This document shows, piece after piece, positions 32,971 through 41,136 of a stretch of 64,000 bases of DNA. Below the pieces are notes generated by a model that saw nothing but the letters and a program-made list of their open reading frames with translations, ran no database searches and had not been told where the DNA came from. Position numbers and translations under genes: made by a program. The stretch's first letter is position 1. Every line of letters begins with the position of its first letter. Source of the stretch: Vulcanimicrobium alpinum (lineage in GTDB: Bacteria > Vulcanimicrobiota > Vulcanimicrobiia > Vulcanimicrobiales > Vulcanimicrobiaceae). Where the stretch lies: the NCBI RefSeq assembly GCF_027923555.1, contig NZ_AP025523.1, positions 62,001 to 126,000 of the forward strand, given 5' to 3'.

Positions 32971-34407
32971 ATGGACCGCTCCGCCCCGCCGCCGCTCGTC
33001 GCCCTCGATCGCGTCAACGTTCACCTCGACGGGCGGCACGTGCTGCACGACGTCTCGTGGCGTCTGGAGCGCGGCGAACAATGGGCGATCGTCGGCGCGA
33101 ACGGTTCGGGAAAAAGCACGCTCCTGCGCGTGATCCGCGGCGACTGCTGGATCGACCGCGACGGCGGGATGCGCACCTACGCGCTCGACGGGGTCGCCGA
33201 GCCGGTCGCGCGCGCCGCGCCGCGCATCGGCTACGTCTCGCCCGAGCTGCACGAACGGTACGTGCGGCTGGCCCTGCCGTTCGACGGCCGCACGCTGATC
33301 GCGAGCGGCCTGCACGACGCGATCTACCTGCCGCGCGGTGTGGAGCGTGCGGAAGCCGAGCGCGTCGAGGCACTGGCGCGGCGGCTCGACATCGTGACGC
33401 TGCTCGAGCGTCCGATCGGCGCGCTCTCGTTCGGCGAACTGCGCGTCCTGCTGGTCGCGCGCGCGCTGGTGCGCGAGCCGCGCGTGCTGGTGCTCGACGA
33501 GTGCGCGAACGGACTCGACCGGCGGATGCGCGCGCGGCTGCTCGACGTGCTGCAGCGGGCCGCGTCGGCGACGCACGTGATCGCCGCGACGCATCGAGCC
33601 GACGACGTGCCGGCCACCACGACGATGCATGCCGTTCTCGACGGCGGCCGCATCGTGTCGGCCGGCGCCGGCCCGCCGCCTCGACTCGCGCGCACCGCGG
33701 CGTCGCCGCAAAGCGCAGCCCCGGCGCGCGGCCGCGACGAACTCGTCGCGATCCGCGATGCCGACGTCTATCGCGGCGAGCGCCGGATCCTGCGCGACGT
33801 CGCGTGGACGCTGCACCGCGGCGAACACTGCGTGGTGCGAGGCCGCAACGGCGCCGGCAAGAGCACCTTTGCGGGGCTCGTCGCGGGGACCGTTCCGGCG
33901 GCGCTCGGCGCCGACGTGCGGCGTTTCGGCAAATCCGGTCCGTTCGACGTGTGGGAACTCAAACGGCGGATCGCGCACGTTTCCGACGCACTGCAGATCG
34001 CGTACGACGTGAATCCGATCGTCGAGCGCGTCATCGCCTCCGGCTTCGTCGCGAGCATCGGCGTCCTGCACGAGCCCGACGCGGCGCAGCGCAGCGCGGT
34101 CCACGACGTGATGCGGGCGCTGCGCCTCCAGCATCTCGCCGGACGGCGGTTTCTCGGACTGTCGTTCGGCGAACGCCGCAAAGTGCTGATCGCTCGCGGC
34201 CTCGTCCACCAGCCGGACCTGCTGATCCTCGATGAGATCTGGGGCGGACTCGACGCGGAGTTCCGCGCGACGCTCGGCGCGCAGCTCGACCGGCTGGTCC
34301 GGGGCGGAACGACGGTCATGCTGATCTCGCATCACGACGACGACGTTCCGCACTTCGTGCGCCGCGCGTGCACGATCGAGCGGGGCCGCGTCCTCGAAGC
34401 GAGTTAG
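32971..34407 (+). CDS. ModF-like protein with two ABC ATPase domains
   Basis: The 478-residue protein holds two full ABC domains: N-terminal Walker A GANGSGKST with signature LSFGELRVLLVARALV, C-terminal Walker A GRNGAGKST with LSFGERRKVLIARGLV and Walker B LLILDEIWGGLD. Signature Gly-Gly is Phe-Gly in both. This two-domain, membrane-free layout and the final DDVPHFV are typical of ModF/PhrA-type proteins near molybdate systems, but no molybdate genes are present. I start at ATG 32971; an ATG at 32947 would overlap the arginase start head to head. Confidence 0.87.
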   Translation: MDRSAPPPLVALDRVNVHLDGRHVLHDVSWRLERGEQWAIVGANGSGKSTLLRVIRGDCWIDRDGGMRTYALDGVAEPVARAAPRIGYVSPELHERYVRLALPFDGRTLIASGLHDAIYLPRGVERAEAERVEALARRLDIVTLLERPIGALSFGELRVLLVARALVREPRVLVLDECANGLDRRMRARLLDVLQRAASATHVIAATHRADDVPATTTMHAVLDGGRIVSAGAGPPPRLARTAASPQSAAPARGRDELVAIRDADVYRGERRILRDVAWTLHRGEHCVVRGRNGAGKSTFAGLVAGTVPAALGADVRRFGKSGPFDVWELKRRIAHVSDALQIAYDVNPIVERVIASGFVASIGVLHEPDAAQRSAVHDVMRALRLQHLAGRRFLGLSFGERRKVLIARGLVHQPDLLILDEIWGGLDAEFRATLGAQLDRLVRGGTTVMLISHHDDDVPHFVRRACTIERGRVLEAS

Positions 34408-35297
34408 CGTTCGACGACCGAGCGCGCGAGTGCGTCGCGATCGGCGACGAGAACGATCTCGGCGATGCGGTCGCCGGCGATGCGAAAGCGGAACGCAACG
34501 CGCAGCTCGCCGTCGTGCATCCACACCGCCCCGGGTTCGCCGTCGATGAAGGCGGGCAACGCGGCACGCGCACGTCCGAGGAACGTCCGAGCGACGGCCT
34601 CCGCGCCTTCGATGCCGGCCTCCAGACGATCGCTCTGCCAGTAGGCCGCCCCGCCCATCGCCGTCACCGCCGCGTCCGCACGCAGCGTCGCTCCCGGATC
34701 GAGCAGCGCCAGCAGCGCGGAGAACTCGCCCGAGCGCGACGCCTGAAGAAACGCGCGCACGAGTTCGTCGTGCCGCTGCGTCATTGCGTCACGGCCGGCG
34801 GATGCGCCGCGCACGCGGCGGCGTCCGCGGCTTGCGAGCTGCCGCGCCGCCTCCGGCGTCCGTCCGAGGATCGCGGCGATGTCGTCGAAGGGCACGTCGA
34901 ACGTGTCGTGCAGGACGAACGCGACGCGCTCCGCCGGCGGGAGCGCGTCGAGCAGGATCTTCAGGGCGATGCCGATCGTGTCGGCGAGCACCGCCTCTTC
35001 CTCGGGACGCTCGCCGGACGCGGCCGACGCGATCTCGCTTCGCGGATCCTCCGCGCTCAAGTCCTCGCGCCGGCGACCGCGCCGTTTCAGCGCGTCGAAG
35101 CAGACGCGCGCGACGACGGTCGTGAACCAGCCGTCGAGGTTCGCAACCTGCGCGCCGTCCGCGCGATCGATGCGCAGCCAGCTTTCCTGAAGCGCGTCGT
35201 CGGAGTCCGCCGCCGACCCGAGGATCCGCTGCGCGATGCGGCGCAAGCGGGGGCGCGCTGCCCCGAAACGCTCCGCGAGCCGCTCCGCATCCGTCAT
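34404..35297 (-). CDS. ECF41-like RNA polymerase sigma factor with C-terminal SnoaL-type extension
   Basis: The 297-residue protein has sigma regions 2 (RRIAQRILGSAADSDDALQESWLRI) and 4 (LPPAERVAFVLHDTFDVPFDDIAAILGRTPEAARQLASR), then a C-terminal NTF2/SnoaL-like domain of about 110 residues that carries IDGEPGAVW, resembling the NGxPG motif of ECF41 factors. In ECF41 this extension acts as a built-in regulator, replacing an anti-sigma factor. Its neighbours, a VOC protein and a DUF1801 protein, fit the small-enzyme context usual for this group. Confidence 0.9.
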   Translation of the reverse strand: MTDAERLAERFGAARPRLRRIAQRILGSAADSDDALQESWLRIDRADGAQVANLDGWFTTVVARVCFDALKRRGRRREDLSAEDPRSEIASAASGERPEEEAVLADTIGIALKILLDALPPAERVAFVLHDTFDVPFDDIAAILGRTPEAARQLASRGRRRVRGASAGRDAMTQRHDELVRAFLQASRSGEFSALLALLDPGATLRADAAVTAMGGAAYWQSDRLEAGIEGAEAVARTFLGRARAALPAFIDGEPGAVWMHDGELRVAFRFRIAGDRIAEIVLVADRDALARSVVER

Positions 35298-35377
35298 GCA
35301 TCGCCCGCGCCGGGGCGCCCGTCACGTTTCACCGCGCTCGTTCCGTCATAGAGATAGAGATGGAAGGAGCAGGAACC

Positions 35378-35719
35378 TTGACGGACGTTTCCCTCATCAC
35401 CTATACGGTGACCGACCTCGCCGCGGCCAAGCGATTCTTCGGCGAACTGATCGGTGCGGAGCCCTACGCGGACATGCCGGGCTACGTGGGCTACAGGAGC
35501 GGCGAGATCGAAATCGGGCTCGTTCCCAACGCGGCGAAGAGCGAACCCGACGCGCTCCCCTACTGGACGGTGCGCGACATCGCGGCGAGCGTGCACGCGC
35601 TCGTCGACGCAGGCGGCACGATCGTCCAAGAGATCAGGGACGTCGGCTACGGACTGCTGGTCGCCAGCGTGCAAGACCCCAACGGCGCGATCGTCGGCTT
35701 GCGGCAGCCGCCGGGATGA
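35378..35719 (+). CDS. VOC-fold (glyoxalase/bleomycin-resistance-like) protein
   Basis: A 113-residue single VOC unit (DVSLITYTVTDLAAAKRFFGELIGAEPY ... GYGLLVASVQDPNGAIVGL). A GGAAGGAG Shine-Dalgarno sits about 10 bases before TTG 35378, so I prefer this over ATG 35360, which would lie within it. The domain could bind a metal or serve as an antibiotic/enzyme module; the substrate is unknown. It is divergent from the ECF41 sigma gene and overlaps the DUF1801 gene by 4 bases. Confidence 0.85.
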   Translation: MTDVSLITYTVTDLAAAKRFFGELIGAEPYADMPGYVGYRSGEIEIGLVPNAAKSEPDALPYWTVRDIAASVHALVDAGGTIVQEIRDVGYGLLVASVQDPNGAIVGLRQPPG

Positions 35720-36117
35720 AGAAGGCCGGCAACGCGGAGCGCACGGGCTCTCCGTCGCAGCTCATCGACGCGCGGATCGAAGAGCTGGGCGATTGGCGCG
35801 GCGAGACGCTCGCGGCGATGCGCGCGCTCATCAAACGCACCGATCCCGACGTCGTCGAAGAGTGGAAATGGCGCGGCGTGTCCGTCTGGTCGCACGCCGG
35901 CATCATCTGCACCGGCGAAACCTACAAGAACGTCGTCAAGCTGACGTTCGCTAAGGGCGCACGGCTCGAGGATCCCAAGCGGCTCTTCAACTCCAGCCTC
36001 GACGGCAATGTGCGGCGCGCCATCGACCTGCGCGAAGGCGAGCGGATCGACGAGAAGGCGTTCGCCGCGCTCATTCGCGAGGCCGTCGCGCTGAACGAGT
36101 CGTCGCGCCGAACGTGA
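35716..36117 (+). CDS. DUF1801 (YdhG-like) protein
   Basis: The 133-residue protein matches DUF1801: RGETLAAMRALIKRTDPDVVEEWKWRGVSVWSHAGIICTGETYKNVVKLTFAKGARLEDP. These small proteins are of unknown function. It follows the VOC gene with an ATGA overlap and likely belongs to the ECF41-linked set. Confidence 0.88.
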   Translation: MKKAGNAERTGSPSQLIDARIEELGDWRGETLAAMRALIKRTDPDVVEEWKWRGVSVWSHAGIICTGETYKNVVKLTFAKGARLEDPKRLFNSSLDGNVRRAIDLREGERIDEKAFAALIREAVALNESSRRT

Positions 36118-36126
36118 CGGCGACGT

Positions 36127-37026
36127 TCACGCATCGGGGATCGTTAGCGTTCCGCGGATCACCGTGACCGCGGAGCCTGCGACGGTGATGCGTCCGATCG
36201 CATCGGGCGGCGTCCCCGTGACGCGCACGTGCGCGCAGCCGGGCCGCCGCACGTGCATCCCCTGCACCACGTCGTAGGCGGAGTCGCGCACGATCCCGTA
36301 GCGCGCGCAGTAGCCCGCCATCCCGCCGGTCGCCGAGCCGGTGAACGGGTCTTCGATCACGTCGCCGAAATCCGCGAAGTGCCGCGCCGCGAACGCGACG
36401 CCGGCGGGATCGCGCGCATCGGCGCGCGCGAAAACGTGGACGGAGAACCAGTCGCGGCCGGGATGGTCGTACAGCGCGTGCCGATCGGGCCGGCAGCGGT
36501 CGAGCGCGTCGCGCGACGCAAGCGCGATCATCAACTGCTTGGTCCCGGTGCTCACCGTCTGCGGCGTCGTGCCGGCGAGAATGTCGTCGTCGTCGAGCCC
36601 GAGCGCCGCCGCCGCGTGCGCGCGCGCGAACGTGTCGTGAAACGTCGGCGGAGGCTGCGACATCGCGTAGACGGGCGGCGTCCCGTGGCCGATCGTCACC
36701 GGCACGATCGCGGCGGGCATGCGCACGCGAAGCACGTCGGAGTCCGCGGCGATCCGCCCGGCTTCGGCGAGCGCGTGCGCGGTCGCGATCGTCGGATGGC
36801 CGGCCAGCGGGATCTCGGCGATCGGGGTGAAGTAGCGCACCGCAACGTCGGCGTCGGCGGCGCCGGGAAAGACGAAGCTCGTCTCGGAGAGGTTGATCTC
36901 GCGCGAGATACGCTGCATCGCCGCGTCGTCGAGGCCGCGCGCGTCGAGCACCACCGCGCAGGCGTTGCCCTCCAGCGGCACCGTCGTGAACGCATCGACC
37001 CAGGATATCTCGAACGAACGCGCCAT
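36127..37026 (-). CDS. PhzF-family isomerase/epimerase
   Basis: A 299-residue protein with VDAFTTVPLEGNACAVV at the N-terminus, catalytic Glu in REINLSETSFV, PLAGHPTIATAHAL, and DPFTGSATGGMAGYC in the second half. These are the standard motifs of PhzF proteins, which catalyse isomerisation or epimerisation via general acid/base at the Glu. It is convergent with the DUF1801 gene and divergent from the lipid kinase gene, with 56 bases between the latter starts. Confidence 0.92.
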   Translation of the reverse strand: MARSFEISWVDAFTTVPLEGNACAVVLDARGLDDAAMQRISREINLSETSFVFPGAADADVAVRYFTPIAEIPLAGHPTIATAHALAEAGRIAADSDVLRVRMPAAIVPVTIGHGTPPVYAMSQPPPTFHDTFARAHAAAALGLDDDDILAGTTPQTVSTGTKQLMIALASRDALDRCRPDRHALYDHPGRDWFSVHVFARADARDPAGVAFAARHFADFGDVIEDPFTGSATGGMAGYCARYGIVRDSAYDVVQGMHVRRPGCAHVRVTGTPPDAIGRITVAGSAVTVIRGTLTIPDA

Positions 37027-37082
37027 GCGCTCCGTTTCGCCGAGGTGCGTTCGAGGCGCTCCCGGGGTAACGACCGGAGGGC

Positions 37083-37985
37083 ATGGCCAAGCGCGTTCTC
37101 TTCGCGGTGAACCCGCGTGCCCGCAGCGGGCGTCCGGAACGCGACCGTTCGGCCGCCGCGCTGCGGGCGCGCGGACATACCCTCGTCCCGGTCGAGCTGA
37201 GCGGCGCGAGCGGCGAGCTCTCGCGCGCGATCGTGGCACACCGCGACGCGGTCGACGCGGTGCTGGTCGGGGGCGGCGACGGGACGCTGCTCACCGCGCT
37301 CCCGGGGCTCGTCGAAACAAAGCTCCCGCTCGCGATTCTGCCGCTGGGAACGTTCAACGAGCTCGCCCGCACGCTCGGCGTCCCCCACGATCCCGAGGCG
37401 GTCGCGGCGCTGCTCGACGAGGGCGCCTCGATCCCGCTCGACGTCGGCTGCGTCAACGGGGTGTTCTACTTCAACGAAGCGTCGGTCGGGCTCTCGACGC
37501 GCGTCGCGCGCCTGCAGACGGGGCAGGTGAAACGTGCGCTCGGAATGCTTGCGATCCCGGTGACGACGGTGCGCGCGATGCGCTGGCTGCGTCCGATGCA
37601 TCTCGAGGTCGTCGACGAGCGGGGTGAGGTGCGGCGCCTGCGCGCCGTCCAGCTCACCGTCGCCAACAGTTACCGCTTCGGCGGCGTCGTCGAGAACCCC
37701 GAAGGGAGCCTCGAAGACGGGAAGTTGTGGCTGTACTCGATCGACGTGCGCGGCTGGTGGAGCGCGCTGCGCGTCGTCGGCGCGGTGCTGGTGCGCCGGT
37801 TCGCGCACACGCCGGACGTCGTCGCGGTGCGCGGCTCGCGCTTCACGGTGCGGTCGGTTCACGGGCGCGCGCACCGCGTGTTCGCCGACAGCGAGGACGT
37901 CACGCATCTGCCGGCGGAGTTCTCGATCGTCCCGCACGGCGTGACGGTCTTCGTGCCGAGCGAACGGGTCGACGCGATCCGATGA
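37083..37985 (+). CDS. Diacylglycerol/lipid kinase-family protein (YegS/DagK-like), first copy
   Basis: The 300-residue protein has VLFAVNPRARSGRPERD and the nucleotide-binding GGGDGTLL with PLGTFNELARTL, the core of the DAGK catalytic domain, and a C-terminal beta-sandwich half. It phosphorylates a lipid alcohol, probably at the inner membrane face. It is followed by an ATGA-overlapped YqeG-like phosphatase gene. A second, divergent kinase of the same family is at 39955-40812. Confidence 0.88.
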   Translation: MAKRVLFAVNPRARSGRPERDRSAAALRARGHTLVPVELSGASGELSRAIVAHRDAVDAVLVGGGDGTLLTALPGLVETKLPLAILPLGTFNELARTLGVPHDPEAVAALLDEGASIPLDVGCVNGVFYFNEASVGLSTRVARLQTGQVKRALGMLAIPVTTVRAMRWLRPMHLEVVDERGEVRRLRAVQLTVANSYRFGGVVENPEGSLEDGKLWLYSIDVRGWWSALRVVGAVLVRRFAHTPDVVAVRGSRFTVRSVHGRAHRVFADSEDVTHLPAEFSIVPHGVTVFVPSERVDAIR

Positions 37986-38485
37986 GCCGGATGCTGGACT
38001 TCATGCGGCCGCAGTACTACGCGCCGCGCATCAGCGCCGTCGACCCGGCGGAACTTCGCGATCGCGGCGTCCGCGGCGCGATCGTCGATCTCGACAACAC
38101 GCTCGTCGGCTTTAGCTCGACCGCGCCGCTGGCCGAGGATGCAGACTGGGTCGCACGCGCGAACGAGGCCGGCGTGCGGGTCGTCGTGCTCACCAACAAC
38201 GGAACGCCCTGGGCGGCGGGCGTCGCTCGCGATCTGGGCGTGCCGTGCATCGCGAAGGCGCGCAAGCCGCTGCCGCACGGGTTCCGGCGCGCCCTGCGCG
38301 TCCTCGGCTTGGCGGCGCACGAAGCGATCGTTATCGGCGACCAGCTCTTCACCGACGTGCTCGGCGCGAAACTCGCCGGCTTGGCGGTCATTCTCGTCGA
38401 ACCGATCGTGCGCCGCGACCCGTGGAACACGTTGCCGCTGCGCTGGGCGGAAGGCATCGTGCTGCGCGGCGTTCCGCGCGTGTGA
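37982..38485 (+). CDS. YqeG-family HAD phosphatase
   Basis: The 167-residue protein matches the YqeG/HAD-IIIA family: FMRPQYYAPRISAVDPAELRDRGVRGAIVDLDNTLVGF gives the nucleophile Asp in VDLDNTL, VVLTNNGT is motif II, and IVIGDQLFTDVLGAKLAGL is motif IV. Related proteins include PGP-phosphatase-like enzymes, which would suit a neighbour of lipid kinases; the substrate is inferred only. It overlaps the kinase gene by 4 bases. Confidence 0.88.
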   Translation: MSRMLDFMRPQYYAPRISAVDPAELRDRGVRGAIVDLDNTLVGFSSTAPLAEDADWVARANEAGVRVVVLTNNGTPWAAGVARDLGVPCIAKARKPLPHGFRRALRVLGLAAHEAIVIGDQLFTDVLGAKLAGLAVILVEPIVRRDPWNTLPLRWAEGIVLRGVPRV

Positions 38486-38487
38486 CG

Positions 38488-39345
38488 ATGGACGATCGCA
38501 TCACGCAGGCGTGGGCGCGGCTGGGCGCGATCGCGCAGGCCGAGCACGCCGACTCGCGGATCGCGCCGGGTTCGCTCACCCGCGCGTGGCTGCCCGGCCA
38601 GGTCGTGCCGACCGCGATCGTGCTCCTGCACGGAATCACCAACGCGCCGCCGCAGTACGCGCTGCTCGGCGACCAGCTCGCCGCGCGCGGTCATGCCGTC
38701 ATCGTCCCGCGCATGCCGTATCACGGCTTTCGCGACCGGCTGACCGATGCGATCGCCGCGCTGCGCGCACCCGAGATGCAGGCCGCGGCGCTCGACGCCG
38801 TCGCGATCGCGGCGCTGAGCGGACGGCGCGTCGTCGTGGCGGGAATCTCGGTCGGGGCGGTGCTCGCCGGATGGCTGGCTGCGCGCACCGCGATCGACAC
38901 GGCGATCGCGATCGCGCCGTTCTGCGGGATTCGCGAACTCGCCGGGGGCGCCAACGATGCGCTGGGATGCGCGCTGCGCGCGCTCCCGAACCGGTTCGCG
39001 TGGTGGGATCCGCGCCGCAAGGAAGCGCAGCCGCCGCCCCACGGCTATCCGCGGTTCGCGACCCGGACGCTCGGCGAGTCGCTCGCGATCTCGACCGCGC
39101 TGGTCGACCCGGGCGCGCGCGTCCATGCGCGTCGCGCGTTCGTCGTCCTCAACGCGCGCGATCCGATCGTGAACAACCCGTTCGCGCGCCGGCGCTTCGC
39201 GCGGCTGGTGCGCTTCGGCGTCGACGTCGTCCCGGTGACGCTCGACGGGCTGCCGGAGATCCACGACATCATCGAACCGGAGATCCCCGAGGCGCGGACG
39301 GACCTCGTCTATCCGCGCCTGATCGAGCTCATCGAACGGCCGTAG
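38488..39345 (+). CDS. Alpha/beta hydrolase
   Basis: A 285-residue hydrolase with the oxyanion segment VLLHGITNAPPQY, the nucleophile elbow GISVG, the acid in FVVLNARDPIVNN and a His in LPEIHDIIEP. This is the esterase/lipase layout. It lacks a signal peptide. It follows the YqeG gene by 2 bases, so it is in the same operon; it overlaps the convergent PAP2 gene by 17 bases. Confidence 0.82.
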   Translation: MDDRITQAWARLGAIAQAEHADSRIAPGSLTRAWLPGQVVPTAIVLLHGITNAPPQYALLGDQLAARGHAVIVPRMPYHGFRDRLTDAIAALRAPEMQAAALDAVAIAALSGRRVVVAGISVGAVLAGWLAARTAIDTAIAIAPFCGIRELAGGANDALGCALRALPNRFAWWDPRRKEAQPPPHGYPRFATRTLGESLAISTALVDPGARVHARRAFVVLNARDPIVNNPFARRRFARLVRFGVDVVPVTLDGLPEIHDIIEPEIPEARTDLVYPRLIELIERP

Positions 39346-39958
39346 TCAGCGATGCCGCGGGCGCCGCATAGCGCACGATGACGGCGAACGCGGCGCACAG
39401 CGTCGCCGTCCCGAGCAGCAGGCCGCCGAGCACGTCGGTCGCGTAGTGCGCGCCGAGCGCCAGGCGCGACCACGCGATGCCGGCCGCGCATGCGCTCAGC
39501 GCGATCGCGAGCAGCGCGTCGACGGCGCGCGGGAACGGAGCGTGCCACGCGAGGATCGCCAGGCCGACGAAGAACACGATCGCGGTGACGGCATGCCCGC
39601 TCGGAAACGAGAGATCGGGCTCGTGCGGCCCGAGGAAGCCGTTGGGCCGGACGCGATGGAAACCGAGTTTCACCAACGCGTTGAGCGCCTGCGAGATGAC
39701 CTGCGCAGCGATCACCACGAGCACCGGCATCACGTTCGCGCGCAGCGTCATCGCGAGGCCGACGGCGAGCACGCCGATCGGCAGCAGGACGTACCAGCGC
39801 CCGAGGCTAGTGAAGAACAGCGCGAGCGGGACACCGTGGCCGCGCAGCGCGACCGCGGCCTGGTCGAGCGCACCGGGCGGGCGCGTCGAGACGAGCGCGC
39901 CGACGACGAGCATCGCGCAGCACGAAACCAGCGCGATCAGGAGCAGGCGCAACGTCAC
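39329..39958 (-). CDS. PAP2-family membrane phosphatase
   Basis: A 209-residue membrane protein with the PAP2 acid phosphatase motifs KLGFHRVRPNG (KxxxxxxRP), FPSGHA (PSGH) and SRLALGAHYATD (SRxxxxxHxxxD). It should dephosphorylate lipid phosphates at the outer membrane face. The GTG start at 39958 overlaps the stop of the lipid kinase gene, so kinase and phosphatase form one unit. Confidence 0.9.
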   Translation of the reverse strand: MTLRLLLIALVSCCAMLVVGALVSTRPPGALDQAAVALRGHGVPLALFFTSLGRWYVLLPIGVLAVGLAMTLRANVMPVLVVIAAQVISQALNALVKLGFHRVRPNGFLGPHEPDLSFPSGHAVTAIVFFVGLAILAWHAPFPRAVDALLAIALSACAAGIAWSRLALGAHYATDVLGGLLLGTATLCAAFAVIVRYAAPAASLTTAVR

Positions 39959-40812
39959 GGAACGTAGACCCGCAGCGCGCGCGGCACGACGCGGAACCGC
40001 GCAGGCGTCTTCTCGAACAGCGACCCGTCGATGCTGATGCGCTGACGGGCGCGTGCGCGGACGACGAATCCCTCGGCGGTGATGACGTGGGCGTCGGGCA
40101 GACGCGTCTGCGTGTCGCGTCCGATCGCGAGATAGGTGCGCAGCGCGCCGATCCGCGACGGATCGTCGGTGGTGAACAGGTTGAGCCGGCCGTCGGTGAT
40201 CGTCGCGTCGGGCGTCACCGGCGTCGAGCCGAAGTAGCGTCCGTTGGCGATGATGATGTCCTGCGTGCGCAGCGTGAGCTTGCCGCCGCGCCACGCGATC
40301 TTCGCGCGAAACGGGCGGTGCGAGAGCAGCGGCTTCGCGGCGGCGATCGCGTACGCGATCGGGCCCAAGAGGCCCTTTGCACCGGTCGACGTCGCACCGG
40401 CGATCTCCGAGGAGAGCCCGATCGTCGCAAAGTTCGCGAAGTGCGTGCCGTTCACGCGCCCGAGATCAACCTTCTCGACCTTGCCGCCGGCGATGACGCG
40501 GACGGCGGCATCGACGTCGTGGGTCGCGATCCCGAGCGACTGCGCGAAGCTGTTGCCGGTGCCGAACGGGACGACGCCCAGCACGCTCTCGCGGTGCGCG
40601 AGGACGTCGACCGCATGCGCCATCGTTCCGTCGCCGCCGCCGACGACGATCGTCGGGACCTGGCTTTTGGCGGCGCGCTTGACGAAGCGCCGCACCTCGA
40701 CGTGTCCGGTCGCGACGTGAAACGCGCCGACGGTGATGCCGTGCGCATCGAGCGCCGCGTGCAGGTTGCCGAGTTCGTGCGTCGTCTGGCGGGACGTGCG
40801 GTTGACGATCAC
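39955..40812 (-). CDS. Diacylglycerol/lipid kinase-family protein, second copy
   Basis: The 285-residue protein has PTIVVGGGDGTMAHAV with GTGNSFAQSLGI, the DAGK-catalytic core, and a C-terminal half (FVVRARARQRISIDGSLFEKTPARFRVVP). The first residue is a GTG at 40812; no better start is seen upstream. It sits in a minus-strand unit with the small acidic gene upstream and the PAP2 phosphatase downstream. Product is probably a phosphatidic-acid or sphingolipid-type phosphate, not decided by sequence. Confidence 0.87.
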   Translation of the reverse strand: MIVNRTSRQTTHELGNLHAALDAHGITVGAFHVATGHVEVRRFVKRAAKSQVPTIVVGGGDGTMAHAVDVLAHRESVLGVVPFGTGNSFAQSLGIATHDVDAAVRVIAGGKVEKVDLGRVNGTHFANFATIGLSSEIAGATSTGAKGLLGPIAYAIAAAKPLLSHRPFRAKIAWRGGKLTLRTQDIIIANGRYFGSTPVTPDATITDGRLNLFTTDDPSRIGALRTYLAIGRDTQTRLPDAHVITAEGFVVRARARQRISIDGSLFEKTPARFRVVPRALRVYVP

Positions 40813-40840
40813 GACCGCGTCGCGGCCCGCCCATTCCTTG

Positions 40841-41011
40841 TCAGCGATCGTCGTCGCCTCCGGCGCGGCCGCCGATATCCGCCGCCCCGGCCGTCGGAAT
40901 GGCGTCGTTCCGGTTCAGCCGCAGCTCGGGCGTGTCGTCATCCTCGTCTGCACCAAGGTCGAGTTCCGTCGGGATCTCCTCGAACTCGTCGGTATCTCCG
41001 CCGCCGGTCAT
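40841..41011 (-). CDS. Small acidic protein of unknown function
   Basis: A 56-residue protein, very acidic (EFEEIPTELDLGADEDDDTPEL). ATG 41011 is preceded by GAGGAG with ideal spacing, so translation is likely. It ends 29 bases before the lipid kinase start and is probably transcribed with it. No family recognised; it may be a disordered regulator or chaperone-like peptide. Confidence 0.6.
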   Translation of the reverse strand: MTGGGDTDEFEEIPTELDLGADEDDDTPELRLNRNDAIPTAGAADIGGRAGGDDDR

Positions 41012-41136
41012 CGTTGTTCTCTCCTCGTCCGCACGTGCTTCCCGGCGTTCGTTCCCACAAATCGAAGCAGCCGAACGTCCCGCACGTCGCCGACCGGCAC
41101 GCCAGGTGGCGGTAGGCCCATCCCGTAGCACAGGGC

